Shown: positions 50,437-59,668 of the stretch, piece by piece
Layout: the number at the start of each line of letters is the position of its first letter
How positions within the stretch are numbered: the first letter of the stretch is position 1
NCBI RefSeq assembly: GCF_014648915.1
Contig: NZ_BMSA01000008.1
Coordinates: 186,001 to 250,000 of the forward strand
Reading direction: 5' to 3'
Length of the DNA: 64,000 nt
Source of the DNA: Streptomyces phaeofaciens
Lineage (GTDB): Bacteria > Actinomycetota > Actinomycetes > Streptomycetales > Streptomycetaceae
Made by a program: the position numbers and the translations under genes
The notes under the pieces: model-generated
Databases searched by the model: none
What the model was told of the DNA's origin: nothing
The model's input: the letters and a program-made list of their open reading frames with translations, nothing else

Positions 50437-50937
50437 ATGAGTACTTCCAGCACGCCCGACTTCGCGGCGTACCTCGCTTCCCTGCCCCGCGTCCTGGCCG
50501 GTGCCGCCGTCCTCTTCCGTGACGCCGAGGACCGGGTCCTGCTCGTCGAACCCAACTACCGTGACGGCTGGGCACTCCCCGGCGGCACGATCGAGTCCGA
50601 CGACGGCGAGTCCCCGCGCGAGGGCGCGCGCCGCGAGACGCTCGAGGAGATCGGCCTGGACCGTGAACTCGGCCGGCTGCTCGCGGTGGACTGGTCGAGC
50701 GGCCCCGGCCGGCCGCCGCTGGTGGCGTATCTCTACGACGGTGGCGTGCTCGGCGAGGAGGACCTCAAGGAGATCACGCTCCAGGAGGAGGAGCTGCTGT
50801 CCTGGCGGATGGTCCCGCGCGAGGAGATCACCGAGCACCTGCTGGGCTCGCTGGGCCGCCGTGTCCTGGTCGGGCTGGACGTGCTGGCGGACGGCTCGGG
50901 CACGGTCGAGCTGGAGAACGGCCACCGGGTGGCCTGA
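50437..50937 (+). CDS. NUDIX hydrolase
   Basis: A 166-residue Nudix enzyme. The box reads GGTIESDDGESPREGARRETLEEIG near residue 48 in pieces GGTIES, GESPREGARRE, EEIGL: the REx2EExG core is intact but the loop before it is two residues longer than the standard Gx5E spacing. It hydrolyses a nucleoside diphosphate linked to another group; substrate unknown. Ends four bases from the stop of the convergent VapB-like gene. Confidence 0.9.
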   Translation: MSTSSTPDFAAYLASLPRVLAGAAVLFRDAEDRVLLVEPNYRDGWALPGGTIESDDGESPREGARRETLEEIGLDRELGRLLAVDWSSGPGRPPLVAYLYDGGVLGEEDLKEITLQEEELLSWRMVPREEITEHLLGSLGRRVLVGLDVLADGSGTVELENGHRVA

Positions 50938-50941
50938 CCGC

Positions 50942-51142
50942 TCAGCCCTGTGTGTCGCGCGGCTTGCCGTCCACCTCGCGCAGGGCGTCGTCCCGCGCGG
51001 CGGTCCGGGCCTCGGTGCGGTGGCCGCGCGCGATGTAGTCGCGGACGACCAGCTCGACGGCGTCCTGCGGGCTGCCGACGCCGGAGAGAACCATGACCTC
51101 GACGACGAGTTCGGCGTCGAGGGAGACGGTGACCTTGGCCAT
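50942..51142 (-). CDS. VapB-like ribbon-helix-helix antitoxin (orphan)
   Basis: A 66-residue protein beginning MAKVTVSLDAELVVEVMVLS, the strand and first helix of a ribbon-helix-helix dimer, followed by SPQDAVELVVRDYIARG (second helix) and a charged tail. This is the shape of VapB antitoxins (DUF2191-like). No PIN-domain toxin is next to it: neighbours are NUDIX (convergent) and a sirtuin (divergent, 78 bp). It may act as a plain repressor. No clear ribosome binding site. Confidence 0.72.
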   Translation of the reverse strand: MAKVTVSLDAELVVEVMVLSGVGSPQDAVELVVRDYIARGHRTEARTAARDDALREVDGKPRDTQG

Positions 51143-51220
51143 GGGGGGACCGTAACACCGGTGCCGGGCGCCCGGATATCCGTTCGCGGCCCCCGGACCT
51201 CCCGCCTTACGCTCGGCCGC

Positions 51221-51955
51221 ATGAGCAAGCCCCTCGTAGCCCTCCTGACCGGCGCAGGTGTCTCCACGGACTCCGGGATCCCCGACTATCGCGGTCCGAA
51301 CGGGCTGTGGCGGCGGGATCCGGAGGCGGAGAAGCTCGTCACGTACGAGCACTACATGCGGGACCCGGAGATCCGGCGGCGTTCCTGGCAGCTGCGGCGC
51401 GACACGCGTGCGCTGCGGGCCGAGCCGAACGCCGCGCACCGGGCCGTGGTGGACCTCGAGCGCTCCGGTGTGCCGGTGCGGGTCATCACGCAGAACGTGG
51501 ACGGACTGCACCAGCTCGCCGGCCTGCCGGCCCGTAAGGTCCTCGAACTCCACGGAACGGCATGGGAGTTCGTGTGCACGAAGTGCCAGGCGCGCGGCCC
51601 CATGGAGGACGCCCTCGCCCGTCTGGACGCCGGCGAGGACGATCCGCCGTGCCTGGAGTGCGGCGGCATCCTGAAGTCCGCGACCGTCATGTTCGGTCAG
51701 CGCCTCGACCCGGTCGTGCTCGGCGACGCCCTCTCCATCGCCAAGGCCTGCCACGTGTTCCTCGCCGTCGGCAGCACCCTCCAGGTCCAGCCCGCCGGCG
51801 GCCTCGCCGGGGTCGCCGCCGAGCACGGCGCCCGGCTCGTCGTCGTCAACGCGGAGCCGACGCCGTACGACGAGGTGGCCGACGAAGTCGTCCGGGAGCC
51901 GATCGGGACGGCGCTGCCGCGGCTGCTGCGGGAGCTGGCCCGGACGGAGTCCTGA
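51221..51955 (+). CDS. cobB: NAD-dependent protein deacylase, Sir2 family
   Basis: A 244-residue sirtuin. Seen: ALLTGAGVSTDSGIPDYRGPNG (NAD site), RVITQNVDGLHQLAG, the catalytic His in LELHGTAWEF, zinc Cys pairs CTKC and CLECGG, MFGQRLDP, and FLAVGSTLQVQPAGGL with VVVNAEPTP closing the Rossmann fold. It removes acetyl or other acyl groups from lysines, releasing O-acyl-ADP-ribose. Divergent from the VapB-like gene and convergent with ogt. Confidence 0.93.
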   Translation: MSKPLVALLTGAGVSTDSGIPDYRGPNGLWRRDPEAEKLVTYEHYMRDPEIRRRSWQLRRDTRALRAEPNAAHRAVVDLERSGVPVRVITQNVDGLHQLAGLPARKVLELHGTAWEFVCTKCQARGPMEDALARLDAGEDDPPCLECGGILKSATVMFGQRLDPVVLGDALSIAKACHVFLAVGSTLQVQPAGGLAGVAAEHGARLVVVNAEPTPYDEVADEVVREPIGTALPRLLRELARTES

Positions 51956-51963
51956 CGGGGTAC

Positions 51964-51988
51964 GGGCCGCGCTAGAACAGCGCGGTCC
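51964..51988. terminator. shared terminator between sirtuin and ogt genes
   Basis: GGGCCGCGCT / AGCGCGGTCC stem (one mismatch) with loop AGAAC, 8 bp past the sirtuin stop; it includes the TAG stop of ogt on the other strand. Confidence 0.6.
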
Positions 51989-52454
51989 CGCTCTCGAAGT
52001 CGAGCAGGCGCTGCTTGCGCTCCAGGCCGCCGCCGTAGCCGGTCAGGCTGCCGCCCGCGCCCACGACGCGGTGGCAGGGCACGATGATGCCGATGGGGTT
52101 CTTGCCGTTGGCGAGGCCCACCGCGCGGGAGGCGCCGGGGTTGCCGAGGGCCTCGGCGAGGTCGCCGTAGGAGCGGGTCTCGCCGTACGGGATCTTCCGG
52201 AGTTCGGCCCAGACCGTGCGCTGGAAGGGGGTGCCGTGCAGGCGGAGGGGGACGGTGAACTCCTTCAGTTCGGAGGCGAAGTAGGCCTCCAGCTGTTCCT
52301 CGGCCTCGGCGAAGAGGCTGTCCTCGCGGGGGCCGAAGTTCTCCTCCGGCGGCCGGTGGCGCTGGGCGGTCATGTAGAGGCCGCACAGGACGCCGTCCTC
52401 GGCGACGAGGGTGAGGGGGCCGTACGGGCTGTCGACGACGGTGTGCTGCTTCAC
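51972..52454 (-). CDS. ogt: methylated-DNA-protein-cysteine methyltransferase
   Basis: A 160-residue suicide repair enzyme that takes methyl groups from O6-methylguanine onto its own Cys. Seen: GPLTLVAEDGVLCGLYM, the helix-turn-helix FQRTVWAELRKIPYGETRSYGDLAEALGNPGASRAVG in outline (Arg finger in SRAVG), and the acceptor motif IVPCHRVVGAGGSLTGYGGGLERK. Nine bases downstream of the Ada-AlkA fusion, forming an alkylation-repair operon. Confidence 0.95.
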   Translation of the reverse strand: MKQHTVVDSPYGPLTLVAEDGVLCGLYMTAQRHRPPEENFGPREDSLFAEAEEQLEAYFASELKEFTVPLRLHGTPFQRTVWAELRKIPYGETRSYGDLAEALGNPGASRAVGLANGKNPIGIIVPCHRVVGAGGSLTGYGGGLERKQRLLDFESGTALF

Positions 52455-52463
52455 GGTGTTTCC

Positions 52464-53972
52464 TTACGCGGGAAGGAAGTTGATCGGGTGGCTGTCGGTG
52501 GCCCAGAGGTACTGCACCGCGTACGCGCGCCACGGGCGCCAGGCCGCCGCACGGGCGGTGAGGGCCACCGGGGTGGCGGGCAGGCCCAACTCCTGGGCCG
52601 CGCGCCGGACTCCGAGGTCGGTGGGGAGGAAGGCGTCCGGGTCGCCGAGGGCGCGCATCGCGATGACGTCGACCGTCCAGGGGCCGAAGCCGGGGAGCGC
52701 GAGGAGCCGGGCGCGGGCTGTCGGCCAGTCGCTGTCCACGTCCAGGTGGAGTGATCCGTCCGCCAGTGCGCGGACCAGGGTGGTGAAGGTGGTCCGGCGG
52801 GTGCGGGGCATCGCGAGCGTCTCGGGGTCGACCTCGGCGAGCGCCTCGGGGGTGGGGAAGAGATGGGTGAGGCCGCCCTCCGGGTCGTGCACCGGGTCGC
52901 CGTGCGCGGTGACCAGCCGGGCCGCGTGGGTGCGGGCCGCCGCGGTGGAGACCTGCTGGCCCAGGACGGCGCGTACGGCGAACTCCGCCTCGTCGACCGT
53001 ACGCGGCACGCGACGGCCGGGGGCCTTGTCCACCAGCGGTGCGAGCACCGGGTCCGTGCGCAGCTGGTCGTCGACGGCGACCGGGTCGGCGTCCAGGTCG
53101 AGCATGCGCCGGCAGCGGCTGATGGCGACGGTCAGGTCCCGCAGGTCGCTGAGGGTGAGGCGGCAGCCGATGTGGTCGGGGTTCGGCGTCAGCGCGACGA
53201 TGCCGTGCCCGTAGGGCAGGCGCAGGGTGCGCCGGAAGGCTCCGTCCCGCCATTCCTCCACGCCCGGTACGCCCGTCGCCGCGAGGTGGCCGAAGAGGTT
53301 GTCGGGGTTGAGCGGGGCGCGGAAGGGGAGGCGGAGGGTCAGGGTGCCGGGGGTGGCCCCGGTGCCGGTGCCCGTCGCCGGGCCGGCGCCGCCGCGCCGC
53401 GGGACTCGGGCGCGCAGTTCGCTCGGGGAGAGCGCGAACACGTCGCGAACGGTGTCGTTGAAGGTGCGGACGGAGGCGAAACCGGCCGCGAACGCCACCT
53501 CCGCCATGGGGAGTTCGGTGGTCTCGATGAGGAGGCGGGCCGTCTGCGCGCGCTGGGCCCGCGCCAACGCCAGGGGGCCCGCGCCGAGTTCGGCGAGGAG
53601 TTGGCGTTCGACCTGGCGGGTGCTGTAGCCGAGGCGGACGGCGAGGCCCGGAACGCCGTCCCGGTCGACCACGCCGTCGGCGATCAGCCGCATGGCGCGG
53701 GCGACCAGGTCGGCGCGCTGGTTCCACTCCGGTGAGCCCGGACTGGTGTCCGGCCGGCAGCGCTTGCAGGCGCGGAAGCTGGCCTGCTGGCAGGCGGCGG
53801 CACTGGGCAGGAAGATCATGTTCTCGGGTTTGGGCGGTACGACCGGACAGCTCGCCCGGCAGTAGATGCCGGTGGTCGTGACCGCAGTGAAGAACCAGCC
53901 GTCGAACCGCGCGTCCTTGGACCGCACGGCGCGCACACAGCGCTCCCGGTCGCTGTGCATCCCGTTCTGCAT
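52464..53972 (-). CDS. Ada regulator-AlkA glycosylase fusion
   Basis: A 502-residue fusion. Residues 10-75: Ada zinc domain with C38, C42, C69 and C72 (CRASC, CKRC), where one Cys takes a methyl from DNA phosphotriesters. About 85-185: AraC-type HTH (LGYSTRQVERQLLAELG, GFASVRTFNDTVRDVFALSPSELR). About 205-500: AlkA-type DNA-3-methyladenine glycosylase with VLGQQVSTAAARTHA and the HhH-GPD LPGFGPWTVDVIAMRAL, catalytic Asp in FLPTDLG. So sensor, activator and repair enzyme are one chain. The second ATG (53960) is an alternative start. In operon with ogt. Confidence 0.93.
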   Translation of the reverse strand: MQNGMHSDRERCVRAVRSKDARFDGWFFTAVTTTGIYCRASCPVVPPKPENMIFLPSAAACQQASFRACKRCRPDTSPGSPEWNQRADLVARAMRLIADGVVDRDGVPGLAVRLGYSTRQVERQLLAELGAGPLALARAQRAQTARLLIETTELPMAEVAFAAGFASVRTFNDTVRDVFALSPSELRARVPRRGGAGPATGTGTGATPGTLTLRLPFRAPLNPDNLFGHLAATGVPGVEEWRDGAFRRTLRLPYGHGIVALTPNPDHIGCRLTLSDLRDLTVAISRCRRMLDLDADPVAVDDQLRTDPVLAPLVDKAPGRRVPRTVDEAEFAVRAVLGQQVSTAAARTHAARLVTAHGDPVHDPEGGLTHLFPTPEALAEVDPETLAMPRTRRTTFTTLVRALADGSLHLDVDSDWPTARARLLALPGFGPWTVDVIAMRALGDPDAFLPTDLGVRRAAQELGLPATPVALTARAAAWRPWRAYAVQYLWATDSHPINFLPA

Positions 53973-54050
53973 GCGTCCAGGATCGACGACGGGGCCGGTC
54001 CGCGCTGGCGAGAATCCGACATCAGCCTCGCGCGGCCCGGAGCGCTCGTC

Positions 54051-54080
54051 CGGTCCCGGTCCCGGTCCCTGTCCTGGTCC
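54051..54080. repeat. hexanucleotide tandem repeat CGGTCC
   Basis: Three perfect CGGTCC units (54051-54068) then CTGTCC and TGGTCC, in the promoter region of the Ada-AlkA gene just past the P-type ATPase stop. Confidence 0.65.
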
Positions 54081-54096
54081 CGCCTCCGCCCCCGCT

Positions 54097-56103
54097 TCAC
54101 TTCCCGTGCCAGGCGCGCTCCCGGAGCAGCCGCAGGCCGTTGAGGCCGACCAGCACCGTCGAGCCCTCGTGCCCGGCCACCCCGAGCGGCAGGGGCAGCC
54201 GCCCGAGCAGGTCCCACAGGACGAGCACGGTGATGGCGGTGGCGGCGATCACCAGGTTCTGGAGCACCAGCCGGCGCGCGGTCCGGGACAGCCGTACGAC
54301 CGCGGGGACGGCGGTGAGGTCGTCGCGGACGAGGACCGCGTCCGCGGTCTCCAGCGCCAGGTCGGAGCCCACGCCGCCCAGCGCGATCCCGGAGTGCGCG
54401 GCCGCGAGGGCGGGCGCGTCGTTGACCCCGTCGCCGACGAACAGCACCTTGTGTCCGTGCCGCTGGAGATCGCGTACGGCGTTCACCTTGTCCTCGGGCA
54501 GCAGATCGGCGCGGACGTCCGTGATGCCGGTGGCGGCGGCTGCGCGGGCGGCGGCACCGGCGTTGTCGCCGGTGAGCAGGACCGGGCCGGCGTCGGTGAG
54601 GCCGGCGAGCGCGGCGGCCGCCGCGGGGGCGTCGGGGCGCAGCCGGTCGGTGAGGGTGAGGGTGCCGACGGGGGTGGCATCGCGGCTGACGAGGACCGTG
54701 GTGGCACCGGTGGGGGTGGAGTCGCGGCCGTCGGCGGGGCGGGCGGGGGGCCGTACCTCGGTGGGGACGCGCGTCGCGTCGGCAGCGGCAGCGGCAGCGG
54801 CAGCGGCAGCGGCAGGGTCTTCGGAGCGGCCCACCGTCACCCTGCGGCCCCCGACCACCGCCGCGACCCCCCGTCCCGGCATCGCCGTGAACTCCTCGGC
54901 CGGCACGATCGGCAGACCCCGCGCGCGGGCCGCCGTCACGACCGCGCGGGCGACCGGATGCTCGCTGGGGTGTTCCGCGGCCGCGGCGAGCGCGAGGAGC
55001 GCGTCCGCGTCGAGGCCGGAGCCCGGCAGGGGGCGTACGCCGGTCACCTCGGGCGTGCCCTCGGTCAGGGTGCCGGTCTTGTCGAGGGCGACCGTGTCGA
55101 CCTCGCCGAGGCGTTCCATGGCGACGGCCGACTTGACCAGGACGCCGTGGCGGCCGGCGGTGGCGATGGCGGAGAGCAGGGGCGGCATGGTGGCGAGCAC
55201 GATCGCGCACGGGGAGGCGACGATCATGAAGGTCATGGCGCGCAGCAGCGCGTCCGTGAGGTTCGCGCCGAGGGCGAGCGGTACGGCGAACACGGCGAGG
55301 GTGGCGGCCACGACGACGAACGCGTAGCGCTGTTCGATCCTCTCGACGAAGAGCTGGGTCGGGGCCTTGGTCCGGGAGGCCTCCTCGACGAGGGTGACGA
55401 TCCGGGCGATCACCGACTCGGCGGGGTCGGTCCCGACCCGGACGCGCAGGGCCCCGGTGCCGTTGAGGGTGCCGGCGAAGACCTCGTCCCCGGGGCGCTT
55501 GACGACCGGCAGGGGTTCGCCGGTGACGGTGGCCTGGTCGGCCTCGCTGACGCCGTCCACGACCCGGCCGTCGGCGCCGATCCGCTCCCCCGGCCGGACC
55601 AGCAGCAGGTCCCCGACGGCGAGTCCGGCGGCCGGGACGGTCTCCTCGCCGTGGGCGGTCAGCCGGGTCGCGGTGTCGGGGGCGAGGTCGAGCAGGCCGC
55701 GTACGGAGTCGGCGGTGCGGGCGGTGGCGAGGGCCTCCAGGGCGCCGGAGGTGGCGAAGATGACGATGAGCAGGGCACCGTCGAGGACCTGTCCGATCGC
55801 GGCGGCGCCCAGCGCGGCGACGATCATCAGCAGGTCGACGTCGAGGGTCTTCGCACGCAGCGCGCGCAGTCCTTCGAGGGCCGGTTCCCAGCCGCCGGTG
55901 AGGTAGGCGGCCGCGTACGGGACGGCGCAGACCCAGGCCGGCAGGCCGAGGCCGATGTCGAGGATCAGGCCGAGCAGGAACGCGAGGGTCGACGCGAGCG
56001 CCCAGCGGGCCTCGGGCAGGGCGAGGACGTGGGTGCGCCGGCGCGGCACCGCCGGGGCGGACTGCTCGACGGGGGTGGACACGGAGGTGAGGGTCGCTGA
56101 CAC
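54097..56103 (-). CDS. P1B-4 heavy-metal P-type ATPase (Ni/Co efflux type)
   Basis: A metal-exporting P-type ATPase of about 668 residues. The transmembrane metal motif is SPC (MIVASPCAIVLATMPP), and the last helix carries GHEGST; SPC plus HEGxx defines the P1B-4 group (CoaT, CtpD, CtpJ/NmtA: Co, Ni or Fe). Phosphorylation site DKTGTLTEGTP, actuator TGEPLPV, hinge GDGVNDAPALA. No N-terminal metal-binding domain. An in-frame ATG at 56127 lies in the operator, so GTG 56103 (seven bases after a TATCGT -10 at 56116-56111) may be a leaderless start. A poly-Ala stretch in the nucleotide domain is encoded by a hexamer repeat. Confidence 0.9.
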   Translation of the reverse strand: MSATLTSVSTPVEQSAPAVPRRRTHVLALPEARWALASTLAFLLGLILDIGLGLPAWVCAVPYAAAYLTGGWEPALEGLRALRAKTLDVDLLMIVAALGAAAIGQVLDGALLIVIFATSGALEALATARTADSVRGLLDLAPDTATRLTAHGEETVPAAGLAVGDLLLVRPGERIGADGRVVDGVSEADQATVTGEPLPVVKRPGDEVFAGTLNGTGALRVRVGTDPAESVIARIVTLVEEASRTKAPTQLFVERIEQRYAFVVVAATLAVFAVPLALGANLTDALLRAMTFMIVASPCAIVLATMPPLLSAIATAGRHGVLVKSAVAMERLGEVDTVALDKTGTLTEGTPEVTGVRPLPGSGLDADALLALAAAAEHPSEHPVARAVVTAARARGLPIVPAEEFTAMPGRGVAAVVGGRRVTVGRSEDPAAAAAAAAAAADATRVPTEVRPPARPADGRDSTPTGATTVLVSRDATPVGTLTLTDRLRPDAPAAAAALAGLTDAGPVLLTGDNAGAAARAAAATGITDVRADLLPEDKVNAVRDLQRHGHKVLFVGDGVNDAPALAAAHSGIALGGVGSDLALETADAVLVRDDLTAVPAVVRLSRTARRLVLQNLVIAATAITVLVLWDLLGRLPLPLGVAGHEGSTVLVGLNGLRLLRERAWHGK
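54781..54810. repeat. (GGCAGC)5 in-frame hexamer repeat in the P-type ATPase
   Basis: Five perfect GGCAGC units (54781-54810) coding for most of an 11-Ala run in the nucleotide-binding domain (PAAAAAAAAAAADATR). Gains or losses of units would keep the frame. Confidence 0.8.
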
Positions 56104-56122
56104 CCGGGCCACGATACAGGAA

Positions 56123-56152
56123 CACATGAAGACTCATTCATCTGTTCATGTG
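56123..56152. promoter_or_regulatory. operator in the divergent nmtR/P-type ATPase promoter
   Basis: CACATGAA-N14-TTCATGTG, a perfect 8-bp inverted repeat with an extra ATTCAT in the spacer. ArsR/SmtB operators commonly have TGAA...TTCA half-sites. It covers the start region of the pump gene and lies 18 bp ahead of the repressor ATG. Confidence 0.72.
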
Positions 56153-56170
56153 CGATGGTAAGATGGCCGC

Positions 56171-56533
56171 ATGGGTCATGGAGCCGTCAGCACCGCAGCG
56201 ACCGCCGTCGAGCGGGTGCGCCTGGACGCGGACAATGTCGCCAAGGTGGCCACCACCCTCCAGGCCCTGTCCACCCCCTCCCGGCTGCTGATCCTCGCGC
56301 GGCTGCGCGAAGGCCCCCTGCCCGCCACGGAGTTGGCGGCCGAGGTGGGCATGGAACAGTCGGCGTGCTCGCACCAGCTGCGGCTGCTGCGCAATCTGGG
56401 CCTGGTGGTCGGCGAGCGGCGCGGCCGGTCGGTGGTGTACGCGCTGCACGACGACCATGTCGCCGGGCTCCTCGACCAGGCCGTCTACCACGTCGAGCAT
56501 CTACGGCTGGGCATCAGCGACACGGCCGAGTAG
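56171..56533 (+). CDS. nmtR: ArsR/SmtB-family nickel/cobalt sensor (NmtR-like)
   Basis: A 120-residue winged-helix metalloregulator closely like Mycobacterium NmtR: N-terminal MGHG (Gly2-His3 metal ligands), TLQALSTPSRLLILARL, recognition helix EQSACSHQLRLLRNLGLV and the alpha-5 sensor helix. Residues equivalent to NmtR D91, H93, H104, H107 are D94, H96, H107 and H110 in HDDHVAGLLDQAVYHVEH. Ni or Co binding would release the operator and turn on the divergent P1B-4 pump. Confidence 0.9.
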   Translation: MGHGAVSTAATAVERVRLDADNVAKVATTLQALSTPSRLLILARLREGPLPATELAAEVGMEQSACSHQLRLLRNLGLVVGERRGRSVVYALHDDHVAGLLDQAVYHVEHLRLGISDTAE

Positions 56534-56566
56534 CGCGGCCCGTCGGCCGACGAGCCGGCCGCGGGG

Positions 56567-57952
56567 TCATGCGGGGGATTCGGTTCCGGAGTCGCCGGCG
56601 GGTACTTCGGTTCCGGAATCGTCGGCGGGTGCTTCGGCGGACAGGAAGTCGACGACGCTCAGGGCGAACAGCAGGGTGAGCGCCAGACCGATGACGACCC
56701 AGCCGGTCGGGTACGGCCACAGCAGGTAGACGAGGACGGTCGCCGCGACCAGGATCCAGGTGATCCAGGTACGGAACCGGCGCACGAACGGGCCGACCGG
56801 GCCGGTGCGCAGTCCCGCGTGGTCGGCGGTCGTACGGACCGCGCCGATGCCCGCGTGCCACAGGCCCCGGACGAAGACGGCCCGGCGGCCCGGCCCGGTG
56901 AGCCAGGCGGCCACGGCCACCACCACACCGAGGGCGACCACCACCCGCACGCCGGTGCGCAGGAAGCGGGTCAGCGTGTCGTACACGGACGCGGCGGCCG
57001 GCTGGGAGACACCGGCCGGGAGGGCGTCCAGGTAGACCACCCGGAACACGCTCAGGGCGATGCCGAGCGAGAGGGTGGCGAGGGCGAAGCAGAGGGCCGA
57101 GACGACGAGGGCGCGGCGGCGGTGGGCGGCGAGCAGCACGCCCGCCGCGACCAGCAGCACGGCCAGTACCGGCAGCCAGAGCCCGGCCAGTTCCAGCAGC
57201 CGGACGTAGGTGCGGATCCGGCCGATGTCGTCGGAGCGGACCAGCGTGAAGTCGGTGTGGAGGGTGGGGATCCGGCGGGCGACCGTCAGGCCGTCGTCGG
57301 CGAGGCGTTCCTTGACCTCCTCGACGACCGGGGCGAGGTCGAGGGTGACGGTGTCCTTCTCCAGCCGGACCGCGCCGCCCCCGCTGCCGGTGAGGGCCTT
57401 GTCCAGGGTGTCGTGGACGCGCCGGTTGGCGTCGGCCCAGATCCGCTGGAAGGCGGCGGAGGCGACGACCGCCCGGGCCTTGTCGTGGACGAAGCTGCGG
57501 ACCGCGTCCTGCAACGGCTCCCCCAGCGCGCCCAGGGCCTTCTCCAGCAGCGGCCGCTGGGCCGGGGCCGCGCTCTGGAGCAGGGCCGGGAGGTCGAGGC
57601 GGCTCATGACGGCGTCGGTGACGCTCGCCGCGGCCGCGTTCTGGATGTCCGGGTCGGAGGCCAGCGGGCGGACGGTGTCGACGTACCGGTCGGTGTCCCC
57701 GACCAGTTCGGCGCTCCAGGCGGCGACGACACCCAGCGGGGCCAGCAGGCAGCCCAGGACGACGAGGACGGCCGCGAGGAGGGAGCGCAGGGGGTGGCGG
57801 GCAGGGCGGGAGGGAGCGACGGCCGGGGCGGTGGGGGCGTCGCGGGCCGCGCGGAGTTCGGTCTCCAGTACGGCGACCCGGGCGCGCAGCCGCTCCACTT
57901 CCCCCGGGCCGGAGGCGTCCTCGGGGCCGGCGGGCGCGGCGCTGTCCGGCAT
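56567..57952 (-). CDS. integral membrane protein of unknown function
   Basis: A 461-residue membrane protein. A coiled-coil-like N-terminus (EVERLRARVAVLETELRAARD) is followed by a first membrane helix (LLAAVLVVLGCLLAPLGVVA, near 58), an extracytoplasmic region of about 190 residues containing PLASDPDIQNAAAASVTDAV, and further helices (LWLPVLAVLLVAAGVLL, VVVALGVVVAVAAWL, ILVAATVLVYLLW, GLALTLLFALSV). The tail has two 9-residue repeats ending DSGT. Similar proteins of unknown role are common in Streptomyces. GAGGGAG precedes the ATG at 57952. Confidence 0.8.
   Translation of the reverse strand: MPDSAAPAGPEDASGPGEVERLRARVAVLETELRAARDAPTAPAVAPSRPARHPLRSLLAAVLVVLGCLLAPLGVVAAWSAELVGDTDRYVDTVRPLASDPDIQNAAAASVTDAVMSRLDLPALLQSAAPAQRPLLEKALGALGEPLQDAVRSFVHDKARAVVASAAFQRIWADANRRVHDTLDKALTGSGGGAVRLEKDTVTLDLAPVVEEVKERLADDGLTVARRIPTLHTDFTLVRSDDIGRIRTYVRLLELAGLWLPVLAVLLVAAGVLLAAHRRRALVVSALCFALATLSLGIALSVFRVVYLDALPAGVSQPAAASVYDTLTRFLRTGVRVVVALGVVVAVAAWLTGPGRRAVFVRGLWHAGIGAVRTTADHAGLRTGPVGPFVRRFRTWITWILVAATVLVYLLWPYPTGWVVIGLALTLLFALSVVDFLSAEAPADDSGTEVPAGDSGTESPA
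56579..56632. repeat. 27-bp imperfect tandem repeat
   Basis: Two 27-bp units (56579-56605 and 56606-56632) differing at three positions, coding for the 9-residue repeats VPAGDSGTE and APADDSGTE at the C-terminus of the membrane protein. Confidence 0.8.
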
Positions 57953-58061
57953 GGCGCGCTCCCTCGTCCGTCGCTGGGGTCCTGTGGCTGTTGCCAGGAC
58001 ACCCCGGGCGTACGGGGACGGCGAGCGTGGCGGGGCCGTCCGGGTGAGCGGCCCCGCCCTA

Positions 58062-58138
58062 GGCCGTGTCCGCAAAGTGGCGTCGTCTGCCCGCAGGGCA
58101 GGGCGTCGCGAGCCAGACGGGACTTTGCGGACACGGCC
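58062..58138. mobile_element. 77-bp MITE-like palindromic element
   Basis: Perfect 17-bp terminal inverted repeats (GGCCGTGTCCGCAAAGT at 58062-58078, its complement at 58122-58138) enclose 43 bp with a smaller GTCTG...CAGAC stem. The ends look like those of transposase-less insertion-sequence derivatives; I see no clear target duplication. It sits between the membrane protein and lpdA genes, beside the lpdA terminator. Confidence 0.7.
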
Positions 58139-58169
58139 GAGGGGGTGTCTCGTCGAGACGCCCCCTCGG
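58137..58169 (-). terminator. terminator of lpdA
   Basis: 15-bp stem CCGAGGGGGTGTCTC / GAGACGCCCCCTCGG with one G-T pair and loop GTC, starting directly after the lpdA stop at 58171. Confidence 0.82.
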
Positions 58170-58170
58170 C

Positions 58171-59583
<1,413 letters not shown>

Positions 59584-59668
59584 GGGAGGTTTCCTTTTCC
59601 GTGGAGTGCGTGACGGGCGGTGCGTAGTGCTGGTCCGATTCTTCCGCGTCGTCGGGCAGAATGCGCGA

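Noticed and set aside
50942..51955. Toxin-antitoxin pair
   Set aside because: The VapB-like gene has no toxin partner; its neighbours are NUDIX and sirtuin genes.
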